Shown here: piece by piece, positions 35,666 to 44,808 of the stretch
How positions within the stretch are numbered: position 1 is the stretch's first letter
How the letters are laid out: each line of letters starts with the position of its first letter
From: Robertmurraya sp047302285
GTDB lineage: Bacteria > Bacillota > Bacilli > Bacillales > Cytobacillaceae
Reading direction: 5' to 3'
Assembly: GCF_047302285.1 (NCBI RefSeq)
Contig: NZ_CP154845.1
Coordinates: 3,720,001-3,784,000 of the forward strand
DNA length: 64,000 bases
Position numbers and translations under genes: made by a program
Notes under the pieces: generated by a model
Databases searched by the model: none
The model's input: only the letters and a program-made list of their open reading frames with translations
Told to the model about the DNA's origin: nothing

Positions 35666-35800
35666 TTCAAAATTCCCCCTATACTGTTATGGTGTTTATA
35701 AGAATATACACAGTATAACACTAGGTATAAATTGTTGTAAAGAGGGAAGGTAAAAATTCGAAAGTTTGAGCTATTACCAATTTCACATATGCACTTAGAC

Positions 35801-36094
35801 AAAGCAGGGACAGTTCCAGTGTTTTCTGGGATGTAGACCTCTCCCTTCTTTGACCTCTACTCGTTATCACGCTAATAAATAAACGGAGAAATTTCCCTTA
35901 TTTTGCAATTCTCATTAAAAATAAGATAAATAGAAGGAAAAATTCCGCTTATTAGCTAAAAAAAATCAAAAACAGTAGATTCTCCACTGCATTAGCGGAA
36001 AATCTCCTGTTATTTACCACAATATGAGTTCCATTGTTACTTATAACCGGAAAAACTCCGCTTAATTTACGTTTGCTGGCTCTTCTTGATTAAG
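35801..36094 (+). repeat. Dispersed repeat of about 290 bp, copy B
   Basis: Direct repeat of copy A (32808-33099), offset about 2,993 bases, in the same orientation. The first 110 bases are almost identical; the later part differs by many small changes. It fills most of the gap between the SDR gene and the small export gene, just past the SDR stop at 36101. Confidence 0.85.
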
Positions 36095-36100
36095 ACTCTT

Positions 36101-36856
36101 TTAAATAGATAGTCCTCCATCAATCGTGATATTGCTTCCATTCATGAAGGCCGCTTCCTCGCATGCTGCGAATAAAATCGTGTGGGCAATCTCTGAACTT
36201 TTTGCGAGTCGATTCATCGGTTGTCTAGCCAAGTACATCTCGAGCATTGCCTCTGGATCATCGGCATTATCAATCTTCGCTTGAACACCTTCAGTAATGG
36301 TCGTCCCAGGTGAAACACAATTGACTCTAATATTATCATCGAGACAATCCATTGCAATCGACTTCGTTAATGCTAAAACGGCACCTTTAGAAGCAGAATA
36401 GGCACTACGATTTTTATGCCCTTTTTCGGCTGCTACAGAGCCAACATTTACGATTACTCCGCCACCTTGTTTTTTCATCTCTTTCACCACATACTTCGAT
36501 ACTAAAAAGGTTCCTTGAACATTGACCAGCAACGTCTCTAATAAATCCTCTTCCGTGGTCGTTTCGATCGTTCCTGGTAGTACAACTGCCGCGTTATTCA
36601 CGAGGATGTCGATCCGTCCATATGCATCAATTGCTGCTTGGACCATTTTCTTTATATCCGCTAACTTCGAAACATCTGCCTGAACAAAAATAGCATCCAA
36701 ACCTTGTTCTTTTAAAATTTTTAACGTTTCTTCTCCTCGATCACTACGAGAATTAACGACCACCTTGGCACCATTTTTGGCAAATTGAATAGCCGTTTCT
36801 CTACCGATTCCTGCTCCTGAACCTGTAACTAACACGACTTTATTGGTAAAATCCAT
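36101..36856 (-). CDS. SDR-family NAD(P)-dependent oxidoreductase
   Basis: 251 residues from ATG 36856, with GGAGGGG upstream; a GTG at 36877 is less likely. Rossmann motif LVTGSGAGIGRETA, then NNAA at the usual place, catalytic Ser in VGSVAAEKG and the YxxxK of SAYSASKGA. The end resembles classical SDRs (GSNITIDGGLSI). It is the last gene of the MetNIQ-UroD-like operon and probably oxidises or reduces an intermediate. Confidence 0.85.
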   Translation of the reverse strand: MDFTNKVVLVTGSGAGIGRETAIQFAKNGAKVVVNSRSDRGEETLKILKEQGLDAIFVQADVSKLADIKKMVQAAIDAYGRIDILVNNAAVVLPGTIETTTEEDLLETLLVNVQGTFLVSKYVVKEMKKQGGGVIVNVGSVAAEKGHKNRSAYSASKGAVLALTKSIAMDCLDDNIRVNCVSPGTTITEGVQAKIDNADDPEAMLEMYLARQPMNRLAKSSEIAHTILFAACEEAAFMNGSNITIDGGLSI

Positions 36857-36873
36857 GAGTGCCTTCCCCTCCG

Positions 36874-37635
36874 TCACACAAATTTATATTCTCCTTCACC
36901 AATCGTGATTGATTTTCCTTTCAACTCGGGAACATCTGTATGAAAAATTAGTTGTTGCATTCGATTGAGTGGTCCTTGTTTAAATACAAAGGCTTGATCA
37001 CTGACGATTAATTTTGCACCTTCTGTACTCTCATACTCAAATCCAAATAATTCCTGCCAATGCTTTGCAACAGCTACTGGATCTTCCACGTCAAATACGG
37101 CTTCCACAATCTGCACATCACCGACTGGATGCTCTTGAATAATACCTGAATCTATTAATCTTTCTCTTCGTTCATCATCATTACCCATCCACTGAATGAC
37201 AAATGGATACGGCAATCCTTGAAAATCACCTGCAATCGTCATCATTTTCCATTCGATTACATTCCCTTGTGCATCCAAACGTTTTCCATCCATAATCGGA
37301 GACATATCTAATTGGAACGCCAATAACTGCTTCCGCACCGCTTCGATATCATCCGTTCTTAAAGCAACTCGACTCAGTTCCTCTCGAGCCGGCAATAATT
37401 TAACCGAATCCCGCACCACATCATTTGGCTCTTTCACGCTCTCTGCCAAAGCACGGTCCTCAACACCTAGAAACTCAATATAACAAAGATCAAAATAACT
37501 TAAAGCATTATAAGTTCCCCATTGCTTATGTGAACCACCGATAAATGCGACTAATCCCTTTTCGTTAAACCGATCTATTGCTTCCTGTAGATCATTGACA
37601 TAATGAACTGTGTGATCCCATTTAATCCTTGCCAT
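36874..37635 (-). CDS. Glyoxalase-like (VOC) domain protein
   Basis: 253 residues. It starts WDHTVHYVNDLQEAIDRFNE, the first metal-ligand strand of glyoxalase-like domain proteins, with FIGGSHKQWGTYNALSYFDL and CYIEFLGVED as second strands. A C-terminal half carries a weaker second VOC unit (EAVFDVEDPVAVAKHWQELF). Such proteins isomerise or cleave C-C or C-O bonds near a metal. It overlaps the SDR region and follows the P5CR-like gene in the same operon. Confidence 0.75.
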   Translation of the reverse strand: MARIKWDHTVHYVNDLQEAIDRFNEKGLVAFIGGSHKQWGTYNALSYFDLCYIEFLGVEDRALAESVKEPNDVVRDSVKLLPAREELSRVALRTDDIEAVRKQLLAFQLDMSPIMDGKRLDAQGNVIEWKMMTIAGDFQGLPYPFVIQWMGNDDERRERLIDSGIIQEHPVGDVQIVEAVFDVEDPVAVAKHWQELFGFEYESTEGAKLIVSDQAFVFKQGPLNRMQQLIFHTDVPELKGKSITIGEGEYKFV

Positions 37636-37648
37636 TCAAGGTCCCTCC

Positions 37649-38443
37649 TTACTCTTGTCCCAATTCTGTAGTACGATTCACTGCCTTTAGTACACTGCGT
37701 TGCAAACCGGCTGCAAAGTCCGAACTGTTCAACTCATGTAGGGCATTAATTCCAACGCCACCTGCAGAATTATTAATATCTAGTAGCTGACGAGGATGTT
37801 TGCCCGTTAGTTTGAGCATTTCAACCGAGCCGACAACATTCTCCAAAACAATATTCCAAGCTTGTTCACGGGACAAACCGGCTAATACACCAGCATCGGC
37901 AAACGATTCGATAAAATAATAAACGTAATTTGGTCCTGCAACCCCGAATCCTGTAAAAATATCAATCAATCGCTCTTCTACATACATTACTTTTCCAAAA
38001 CCGTTTAAGAACTCATCCACTTGCTCTTTCGAGGCATTGCTATTTAAGGCAACCCCACTATATCCATAACCCGTATCAGTCAACGTATTTGGAATTACAC
38101 GGGCAATCGCTCGTTCCTCCCCTATAAAGCTCGCCAACTTTTCCATCGTTACACCAGCCACAATCGAAACCACAACGGCATCTTTTCGGCCATGTTCACG
38201 AATAAGGGCCCCAACTGACGCCAAATCATCCTGTGGGCGAACACCAATCACGATAATGTCTGCTTGCTTCAAAGCATCAGCCTGATCAACACTTGCCATT
38301 ACGTGATATGTTTCCATTAAATATGTATTTCTTTGTTCGGAAATATCCGCAACGGTAATTTCACTTTTACCGAACGTTTCATTTGTTAAAATAGCACGAA
38401 TAATCGCTTCAACCATCTGGCCTCCACCGATAAAATGAATCAT
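37649..38443 (-). CDS. Pyrroline-5-carboxylate reductase-like protein
   Basis: 264 residues from ATG 38443 (GTAGGAGG upstream; a longer start lacks one). NAD(P) motif MIHFIGGGQMVEAI and the C-terminal dimer domain with LLDINNSAGGVGINALHELN. In true ProC enzymes that last motif reads SPGGTT, so the active-site loop differs here (SAGGVG). It may act on another cyclic or linear imine. Context with a MetNIQ-type importer and a UroD-like protein supports a catabolic rather than proline-synthesis role. Confidence 0.72.
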   Translation of the reverse strand: MIHFIGGGQMVEAIIRAILTNETFGKSEITVADISEQRNTYLMETYHVMASVDQADALKQADIIVIGVRPQDDLASVGALIREHGRKDAVVVSIVAGVTMEKLASFIGEERAIARVIPNTLTDTGYGYSGVALNSNASKEQVDEFLNGFGKVMYVEERLIDIFTGFGVAGPNYVYYFIESFADAGVLAGLSREQAWNIVLENVVGSVEMLKLTGKHPRQLLDINNSAGGVGINALHELNSSDFAAGLQRSVLKAVNRTTELGQE

Positions 38444-38516
38444 CTCGTAACCTCCTACATTTTTCAAAATAGAAATAAGTAGGGACAGCGACGCCCCCAC
38501 TTATTACAATCAAATT

Positions 38517-39350
38517 TTAATTATTTTCCCAAGCTTCTGGTAAAATAAATCCATCATATTTTTCTTGTGATAAAATAAATTCTTCAAACTCAGGCGATTC
38601 ATAAGCCGCTTTAACATCCTTCGCCCATTGCGTATCTAAGTCTTCCTCTAATATCGATACGATAATACGATGCTCTTCTGGCGTATTTTCAATTTTTAAG
38701 GCATCAGATATTTTCAAACCAGCATCGGCAATATAATTCCCATTCACCACACCAAAATCAACATCTTTTAGTGATACTAAAATTTGGGCAGGATCTAGTA
38801 CTTGTAACTTAATATCATAATCAGCTGGTGATACACTATTCAAATTGAAGTCTGTTGTTCCAGCATCAGCAGCAATCGATACCCAACCAAGTTCTTCCAT
38901 GATTCGCACCGCACGTTCTTGGTTAACTGGATCATTAGGAATAGCTACGGTTGAGCCATCTTTAACCGCATCAAGAGAATCATGATTTTCGGAACGTAAA
39001 CTTTGTGGCGCACCTGGAGAAAATGCTAGACGAGCCATCTTAATTCCTAATTCTTCATTAATCCCTTCCATATAAGCAGTACTTTGGAACACACTAGCAT
39101 CAATTGCTCCCTCAGCCATCGCTGGGTTTACTTGCATATTTTGTGAGAAAACTTTCACTTCGACATTGTAGCCTTTTTCTTCTAAAATCGGTAATATTCC
39201 ATTGCGGAATTGCTCCTCATAAGTCCCGACCCCAAAACCAAATACAAGGTCTTTTTTCTCTTCACCACTAGCACCACTGGACTTATCACTTCCACAAGCA
39301 GCTAAAAACAACACAGTAAACAATACGAAAATTGATAAAAGTTTCTTCAT
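38517..39350 (-). CDS. MetQ/NlpA-family substrate-binding lipoprotein
   Basis: 277 residues. Signal peptide and lipobox (SIFVLFTVLFLAACGSD), then the NlpA domain: FGFGVGTYEEQFRNGILPIL, EKGYNVEVKVFSQNMQVNPA, GAIDASVFQSTAYMEG. MetQ proteins bind methionine or other amphipathic amino-acid derivatives. It is separated from the ABC genes by the UroD-like gene, in one operon with them. Confidence 0.85.
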   Translation of the reverse strand: MKKLLSIFVLFTVLFLAACGSDKSSGASGEEKKDLVFGFGVGTYEEQFRNGILPILEEKGYNVEVKVFSQNMQVNPAMAEGAIDASVFQSTAYMEGINEELGIKMARLAFSPGAPQSLRSENHDSLDAVKDGSTVAIPNDPVNQERAVRIMEELGWVSIAADAGTTDFNLNSVSPADYDIKLQVLDPAQILVSLKDVDFGVVNGNYIADAGLKISDALKIENTPEEHRIIVSILEEDLDTQWAKDVKAAYESPEFEEFILSQEKYDGFILPEAWENN

Positions 39351-39409
39351 TATAATCCCCTTCTTTTTCTACTTTTTTTATATTGGTAAATCATCATACC
39401 CACTAAAAA

Positions 39410-40423
39410 TTACAAAACACTGTTTCGTAACGTATTTAACGCCCCTTCTGTCGCTTTCACAGAAACAGCACAGTTTGGCACTAATAAAAAGGATTGACCA
39501 TCCATGATTTCTAACGCCTTTTTTGCTTGTTGCTCAATTAAAGCATCGTTGGTCCCATCAAAAATTTCGTGATCCACACCGGCCACTTTCGTTTTTTCTA
39601 ATTGAAGCTCTAACCCTGGATTCCCTTCTGCTTCCGTATCCCAGCTAATCCCTTCAACCGGATAATCATCAAATCGGGCAGGCTGTGCATGAGCACCACA
39701 TGTGTGCAGGATTCGTTTACCTTTTTTCATCGCATTTAAGACAATTAAATCATATGGACGTGAAAATTCATTAAAGGTCGCTTCATCAAATAATTGTGGA
39801 TGAGCTGTACCAGTGACTGCGTAGAATAACCCATCTACTCCGACCGCTTCTAATGCCTCCACATATTTCGCCATTGTCACAGCAATCGCATGTAATGCTT
39901 GGTGTACACCCGTACGTTCAGCCATTAATAGTTTTTTAAAATCAACAGGTTCTTCACTTCCATACATCGTTTGATTGACATATGAAGAATTTCCTGTTAA
40001 AAACATTAAAATTGTTAATGGGGAAAACATCGTTTGATTAATGGGTGTTTCTGGTAACCCTTCTCGAATTAATCGTACGGCATCGAGTTGTTCCTGAAGT
40101 GGTGCAGATGTTGCTACATCAACTTCTTTCACATTCCAAACATCCGCAAAATTTTGAATGATTGCATGACTTTGTCTTGGAAACACCCAACGATAATCCT
40201 TGAAATCATATTGATTGCCAAAAGCTTCTGCTAAATATGTAGCTCGTGGATTAATCTTAATCCAGTCCCAGTCATATTTTTTCGCAAAATCAATCGTCGC
40301 TTCCGCTAAATCCGTTGCTGATTGCTCTTTGTCTAAAAAATGATGCCAACCACTTACAATCGAACGATCTGATTTTTCACCGTTTAATATTTGTTCAAAT
40401 CGTTGTTTTTTCGAGATACTCAT
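39410..40423 (-). CDS. Uroporphyrinogen decarboxylase-family protein, likely zinc methyltransferase-like
   Basis: 337 residues of the UroD fold. Instead of the haem-enzyme signature it has the zinc pattern of the MtaA/CmuA branch: His240 and Cys242 in RILHTCGAHAQ and Cys318 in LVPNCAVSV. Those enzymes move methyl groups to or from corrinoid proteins. No corrinoid protein gene is nearby, so it may act on a free cobalamin or another carrier, or demethylate the transported compound. It lies between the permease and binding-protein genes of a MetNIQ-type importer. Confidence 0.7.
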   Translation of the reverse strand: MSISKKQRFEQILNGEKSDRSIVSGWHHFLDKEQSATDLAEATIDFAKKYDWDWIKINPRATYLAEAFGNQYDFKDYRWVFPRQSHAIIQNFADVWNVKEVDVATSAPLQEQLDAVRLIREGLPETPINQTMFSPLTILMFLTGNSSYVNQTMYGSEEPVDFKKLLMAERTGVHQALHAIAVTMAKYVEALEAVGVDGLFYAVTGTAHPQLFDEATFNEFSRPYDLIVLNAMKKGKRILHTCGAHAQPARFDDYPVEGISWDTEAEGNPGLELQLEKTKVAGVDHEIFDGTNDALIEQQAKKALEIMDGQSFLLVPNCAVSVKATEGALNTLRNSVL

Positions 40424-40445
40424 AAACTTTTAGGCTCCTTTATTT

Positions 40446-41105
40446 CTAATCTTTTCTTGCTTTTCGGGCTAATACGTTACCGCTTGATTGGATGATTTGT
40501 ACAAAAATAACAAGAATAATAACGGTAGACACCATCGCAAATGTATCGAAACGTTGGTAACCATAAACAATGGCTAAGTCACCAACCCCACCGCCACCGA
40601 CAGTTCCTGCCATGGCAGTAGCACCAATTAATCCAATTGTTGCTGTCGTGATTGATAGAATAAGTGAGCCAAATGCTTCCGGTAACAAAAAGTACCAAAT
40701 AATTTGGAATGGCGTTGCTCCCATCGATTCAGCTGCTTCGATAATCCCAGGGTTAACTTCTAGCAATGAATTTTCTATTAATCTCGCAATAAATGGCGAT
40801 ATAAAAATGATTAGTGGAACAATGGCCGCATTCGTTCCAATCGATGTTCCCACGATCATCCGTGTGAACGGAATGATCGCCACCATTAGGATGATAAATG
40901 GCAATGAACGAACAACATTAATAATCGGATTCAAAATCGAATAGAAGATTTTATTTTCTACAATCCCACCTGGACGTGTTACAACCAGAGCAATTCCTAG
41001 CGGGATCCCAATCAATGAACCCACTAAAAGCGACATTCCGACCATATATAGCGTATCGATACTTGCTTGCAAGAATTGATCTAACGTAATGACGGTTTCA
41101 AACAT
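40446..41105 (-). CDS. MetI-family ABC permease
   Basis: 219 residues with five or six membrane helices and the EAA-type loop IEAAESMGATPFQIIWYFLL that contacts the ATPase. It starts with an ATGA-type one-base overlap with the MetN stop. It forms a homodimeric channel for the MetQ-like lipoprotein. The operon context implies an amino-acid-like or N-methyl compound, not plain methionine. Confidence 0.87.
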   Translation of the reverse strand: MFETVITLDQFLQASIDTLYMVGMSLLVGSLIGIPLGIALVVTRPGGIVENKIFYSILNPIINVVRSLPFIILMVAIIPFTRMIVGTSIGTNAAIVPLIIFISPFIARLIENSLLEVNPGIIEAAESMGATPFQIIWYFLLPEAFGSLILSITTATIGLIGATAMAGTVGGGGVGDLAIVYGYQRFDTFAMVSTVIILVIFVQIIQSSGNVLARKARKD

Positions 41106-42124
41106 TATTCGACGACCTCCTCAATACCCGCACCTTTTTCTCCTAAAAATTGTAAGGTTTTCTCAATGGCAGATGAGTCTCCTCCAATTTGCATGTACAT
41201 AATAACCAGTGTAGTCTCTTGAATTTCAGTCATATTGGCAAAGAGGATGTTCACCTCAACGTCATGATTTTTCATTATTTGCTGAACAATCGGTTCGGAA
41301 GCAACTTCCCCTTTTACCTCGACTCGGTACGTTTTACTATTTTCCGACTTCTTTAACGAGCGCTTCACACTTTCTGGAATACTATTATGGATGACTGTTT
41401 TCACAAAATTCTTCGTTGTGGGGTGCTTCGGATGTCCGAATACATCTAAGACAGAACCTTGCTCAATGATTTCTCCCGCCTCCATCACGGCCACTCGATT
41501 ACACACTTCCTGGATCACAGACATTTCATGGGTGATAATCATAATCGTAATGTTATATTCCTTATTCACTCGTTTCAGTAGCTGCAAGATTGATTGTGTT
41601 GTTTGAGGATCAAGTGCCGATGTTGCCTCATCACAAAGTAATATTTTCGGATTCGACGCCAGTGCTCGCGCAATGCCTACCCGCTGTTTTTGCCCACCAG
41701 ATAGCTCTTTGGGATAACTTTGCGCCTTTTCACTTAACCCAACGAAATCAAGTAATTCCATCACTCGTTTCTTAATTTCGGCTTTTGGTCTTTTCGTTAA
41801 CACAAGTGGGATAGCAACATTATCAAAAATCGTCTTTGATTCTAGTAAATTAAAATGCTGAAAGATCATCCCTATCTGTTTTTTCATTGCCCGTAATTGA
41901 CTGTCTGATAGATTGCCCAACACTTGCCCATCAACTTTTACTTGTCCTCCAGTTGGACGTTCTAGATAATTTACAAGTCGGACCAATGTACTTTTTCCAG
42001 CACCACTATAGCCAATCACGCCGAAAATATCCCCTTCTTCGACCTTTAAATCAATCCCCTTCAGAGCTTCTGTCGTCACATTTTTCCGTTTATATGTCTT
42101 GTAAACACTCTTCATTTCAATCAT
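41105..42124 (-). CDS. MetN-family ABC ATP-binding protein with NIL domain
   Basis: 339 residues. Walker A GVIGYSGAGKSTLVR, signature LSGGQKQRVGIARAL, Walker B ILLCDEATSALDP, switch His in THEMSV. The C-terminal part from about residue 265 is a NIL (ACT-like) domain, which in methionine importers binds methionine and inhibits transport. If conserved, the transported compound would be sensed there. It follows the GntR gene at 42146. Confidence 0.88.
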   Translation of the reverse strand: MIEMKSVYKTYKRKNVTTEALKGIDLKVEEGDIFGVIGYSGAGKSTLVRLVNYLERPTGGQVKVDGQVLGNLSDSQLRAMKKQIGMIFQHFNLLESKTIFDNVAIPLVLTKRPKAEIKKRVMELLDFVGLSEKAQSYPKELSGGQKQRVGIARALASNPKILLCDEATSALDPQTTQSILQLLKRVNKEYNITIMIITHEMSVIQEVCNRVAVMEAGEIIEQGSVLDVFGHPKHPTTKNFVKTVIHNSIPESVKRSLKKSENSKTYRVEVKGEVASEPIVQQIMKNHDVEVNILFANMTEIQETTLVIMYMQIGGDSSAIEKTLQFLGEKGAGIEEVVE

Positions 42125-42145
42125 TGTTATACCGCCTCACTTTGC

Positions 42146-42808
42146 TTATCTATCTTTATCTTCAATTCGTTTGATAACATCATGTAAGCTACTTAGAATG
42201 TGATTTTGCATAGCTTTTTCTGCAGATACTCCATCTTTATTTTTGATACTCTGGAGAATGAGGTTATGCTCCTCATCAGCTTGATCATTCCATTTCCCAT
42301 ACATCGAGACGAAATGACAATAGCGATTTGCATGATCTTTAATCATATTAAGAACCCGAACGGACGTTTTTAGGCCACTTATTTTGGCTAAATAATCATG
42401 AAATTCATTTCCATATGAGACAAATTCCTGACCATAACCTAAGTGAAAAGATTGACGTAGCTTCTCCAAGATTTCTGTAAGAGTCTCGATATCGTGCTTC
42501 GTCGCATTATTAGCAGCATTTTTCGCAATGCTCCCTTCTAGCATGCTACGAATCATAAAAATTTCTTCTACTTCCTCTTTTGTAATGGAAGCAACTTTTA
42601 ATCTTCCATTCGGCTTTCTTACAAGGAACTCTTCCATTTCTAACATTTGAACTGCTTGGCGAAGTGGTGTCCGACTTATCTCCAACATATTCGCTAATTC
42701 TTCTTCTCGAACAACTTGATCTGGCTTTAATTCACCATAAATGATTTTTTGTTTAACTTGTGAATAAGCAACATCTTTCGATAATCGGCGTTTTTGGATT
42801 AAGCTCAT
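42146..42808 (-). CDS. GntR-family (FCD) regulator of the MetNIQ-UroD operon
   Basis: 220 residues. Winged helix: IIYGELKPDQVVREEELANM, then LEISRTPLRQAVQMLEMEEF. The FCD domain has IFMIRSMLEGSIAKNAANNA and a His-containing helix (NEFHDYLAKISGLK). It heads the operon and probably binds the ATTGTATACAAT palindrome about 90 bases upstream. Effector unknown. Confidence 0.88.
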   Translation of the reverse strand: MSLIQKRRLSKDVAYSQVKQKIIYGELKPDQVVREEELANMLEISRTPLRQAVQMLEMEEFLVRKPNGRLKVASITKEEVEEIFMIRSMLEGSIAKNAANNATKHDIETLTEILEKLRQSFHLGYGQEFVSYGNEFHDYLAKISGLKTSVRVLNMIKDHANRYCHFVSMYGKWNDQADEEHNLILQSIKNKDGVSAEKAMQNHILSSLHDVIKRIEDKDR

Positions 42809-42892
42809 TTCTTCTCCCCCATTGAAAGCCCGATTGCACTTTAAGCGTCGAATAAACAGTGAAAACGAGATGTATTTTAGTCTCGAAAAATA

Positions 42893-42912
42893 ATTGTATA
42901 ATTGTATACAAT
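42893..42912 (-). promoter_or_regulatory. Probable FCD-GntR operator
   Basis: ATTGTATACAAT (42901-42912) is a perfect palindrome of the GntR/FadR-like NTTGTATACAAN type, with a second half-site ATTGTATA at 42893-42900. It lies 85-105 bases before the GntR start at 42808. The rest of 42913-43239 is AT-rich and shows no gene. Confidence 0.55.
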
Positions 42913-43239
42913 TTTTGAATTTAAAAATATATAGCCATTTTTAAAGTCTTTTTTAGCGAATTTGATTAATATAAATCCCTAATAGGCTATGAGCAGATAC
43001 TGCTTTAAAAATTACGAAAATTCTATTTAGTTGCAAGGTAACTTAACAATATTTTTTCTTATATGTACAAACCGAGAATCATCACTTTATACTTTTATCA
43101 TTAAATCATTAATAATTCCTATGAGTTTAATCGGTTTAAAGGATTATAAGCAATACTATACCATATAATGGGGAATATTCAATAAATAGTTCTTGAAATG
43201 AAAGAAGAAATGTGAAGAATTGGTGAAATAATAAAAAAA

Positions 43240-43283
43240 ACGCGGGGACGATTCTAGTGTAACCGTCCCTCTCTGTTTTCCGT
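43240..43283. repeat. GGGACGGTTC-type palindrome overlapping the srtB stop
   Basis: GGGGACGATTCTAG and its near complement CCGTCCCTCTCTGTTTTCC flank the srtB stop (43254-43256), so the last residues of SrtB (GRLH) are encoded inside the repeat. It is a member of the family seen at 53615, 55563, 55836 and 58022. Confidence 0.7.
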
Positions 43284-44033
43284 AATTATGGCATGAACGA
43301 CCAATCTTCCCTCATCTGAATCCAACGAATAGTCGCAAGTGGAAAGAGTTAAGATCGTCGAGTCTGCTGTTAATTCTAGTCCTGTTGGATAAAGCGATTT
43401 TTCCTGCAAGGTTTTTAGAAAATTGGCATAGTCTTCATCACTGGAAAAGTCGGTTTGAATATAATTAAAATCAGTCGTCGTGCGATAGACAGAAAAGACC
43501 TCTACTTGATAGCTTTTATTTAAGGTTTCAAATACAATCTCCGGATTTTCCGCAAAAATATCCCCATCCAACCATTTTTTTAAATCAGCAAACATTGTTC
43601 CATTTTTCATTCGATGTCCATAGAGAATGAAATTTTTTTCTTCTCCCGCAATATCATTTCTGTAATCCATAAAAATACTTCCAGCTCGATTGTTTTCATG
43701 CTGATAATTTTGTTCCAGATAGTACTCATTATCCTTTGCCTGTAAAATCGGATAATCAATATTTGTTCCATCTATTTTGATCCAGCCGATAATGTCAGAA
43801 TTAATCGCTAATAATGGTTGGAACTGCTCTCGGTTGTCTCCAGCACTTGATGCGATTGTTGCATGATATAAATCTTTCGCTTCCTCGATTACTTTTTTAT
43901 TTTCAAAATGGTCGATAAGATATGAACCTAGATGAATAGCTGAATAAAGAAACAAGCCAATGAAAAATGAAGTGATGATGAAATCCAAAACCCTCTTCTT
44001 TTTTGAAGGACTGACTGCTCTCTCCCTTCTCAT
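43254..44033 (-). CDS. srtB: Sortase B
   Basis: 259 residues from ATG 44033 (a TTG at 44069 would add 12 residues overlapping the ATPase). An N-terminal membrane helix (LDFIITSFFIGLFLYSAIHL) is followed by the sortase domain: DYPILQAKDNEYYLEQNY, ILYGHRMKNGTMF with the catalytic His, TILTLSTCDYS with the catalytic Cys and the Arg of EGRLVVHA. Long helix insertions fit class B. It anchors the NEAT proteins bearing NPKTN or NPKTG to the cell wall. The last four residues lie in a dispersed repeat. Confidence 0.85.
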   Translation of the reverse strand: MRRERAVSPSKKKRVLDFIITSFFIGLFLYSAIHLGSYLIDHFENKKVIEEAKDLYHATIASSAGDNREQFQPLLAINSDIIGWIKIDGTNIDYPILQAKDNEYYLEQNYQHENNRAGSIFMDYRNDIAGEEKNFILYGHRMKNGTMFADLKKWLDGDIFAENPEIVFETLNKSYQVEVFSVYRTTTDFNYIQTDFSSDEDYANFLKTLQEKSLYPTGLELTADSTILTLSTCDYSLDSDEGRLVVHAIITENREGRLH

Positions 44034-44037
44034 CGGA

Positions 44038-44808
44038 TCAAATTCCTGTTGGAATGACGTAAAGGCCAATTTCTTTATCCTCCTTAATCAGCACATCCAC
44101 ATCATAGATTTGTTTCATCATTTCTTCTGAAATCACTTCTGTCGGCAGCCCTGACTTTATAATCCTACCTTCTTTCATCGCAATGATCTGATCACTATAG
44201 CGAATCGCTTGATTAATATCATGCAGCACCATAACAATCGTTAACTGATGATCTTTATTCAAATGCTTAATCAACTCGAGGATTTCAAATTGAAAATGAA
44301 TATCTAAATACGTCGTCGGTTCATCTAAAAACAGAATTGGAGTCTTTTGTGCCAGTGAAATAGCAATCCAAACTCTCTGTTTCTCCCCACCAGATAACTC
44401 CGATAATGTCTTATCTCGCATAGCTTGTAAATTTGTCGCAGTGATCGCCCATTCGACGGCTTCTCGGTCTTCATTTCTTTCCTTTGAGAAAATCGTTTTA
44501 TGAGGAAGTCGGCCAAAGCCGATTAATTTCTCAACCGTAATATCTGACGGAGCTTCATTTTGTTGATGAACGACTGCTAATTTTTGTGCGAATTCCTTTA
44601 ATTTATACTCACCTAATTCCTTTCCATCTACGACCACCTGTCCCGAATATGGCTGATGATTTTTGACTAGAATCCCTAGTAAAGTTGATTTTCCACAACC
44701 ATTTGGACCAATAACCGTCGTTATTTTTCCTGGTCGAATCTGGCAGTCGATTCCATGTATAATCGTTGTTTTTTTATCATATGAAAAGGTTAATTGGCTA
44801 ACTTCCAT
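44038..44808 (-). CDS. ABC transporter ATP-binding protein (haem/iron, FecE-like)
   Basis: 256 residues. Walker A VIGPNGCGKSTLLG, signature LSELSGGEKQRVWIAISLAQ, Walker B ILFLDEPTTYLD, switch His in VLHDINQ. The start is taken as ATG 44808; a GTG at 44820 is possible. It lies between the permease and srtB genes, each within a few bases. It powers import through the permease at 44798-45775, probably of haem supplied by IsdE. Confidence 0.83.
   Translation of the reverse strand: MEVSQLTFSYDKKTTIIHGIDCQIRPGKITTVIGPNGCGKSTLLGILVKNHQPYSGQVVVDGKELGEYKLKEFAQKLAVVHQQNEAPSDITVEKLIGFGRLPHKTIFSKERNEDREAVEWAITATNLQAMRDKTLSELSGGEKQRVWIAISLAQKTPILFLDEPTTYLDIHFQFEILELIKHLNKDHQLTIVMVLHDINQAIRYSDQIIAMKEGRIIKSGLPTEVISEEMMKQIYDVDVLIKEDKEIGLYVIPTGI

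Noticed and set aside
39410..40423. Haem-pathway uroporphyrinogen decarboxylase
   Set aside because: It carries the zinc-type HxC...C residues and sits in an importer operon, not with other haem genes.
42809..43239. SAM riboswitch upstream of the MetNIQ-type operon
   Set aside because: I looked for S-box motifs because methionine importers often have them, and found none. Only a GntR-type palindrome is present.
44033..44069. TTG start for srtB
   Set aside because: It lies within the ATPase gene; the ATG at 44033 follows the ATPase stop and has a usable AGGA.
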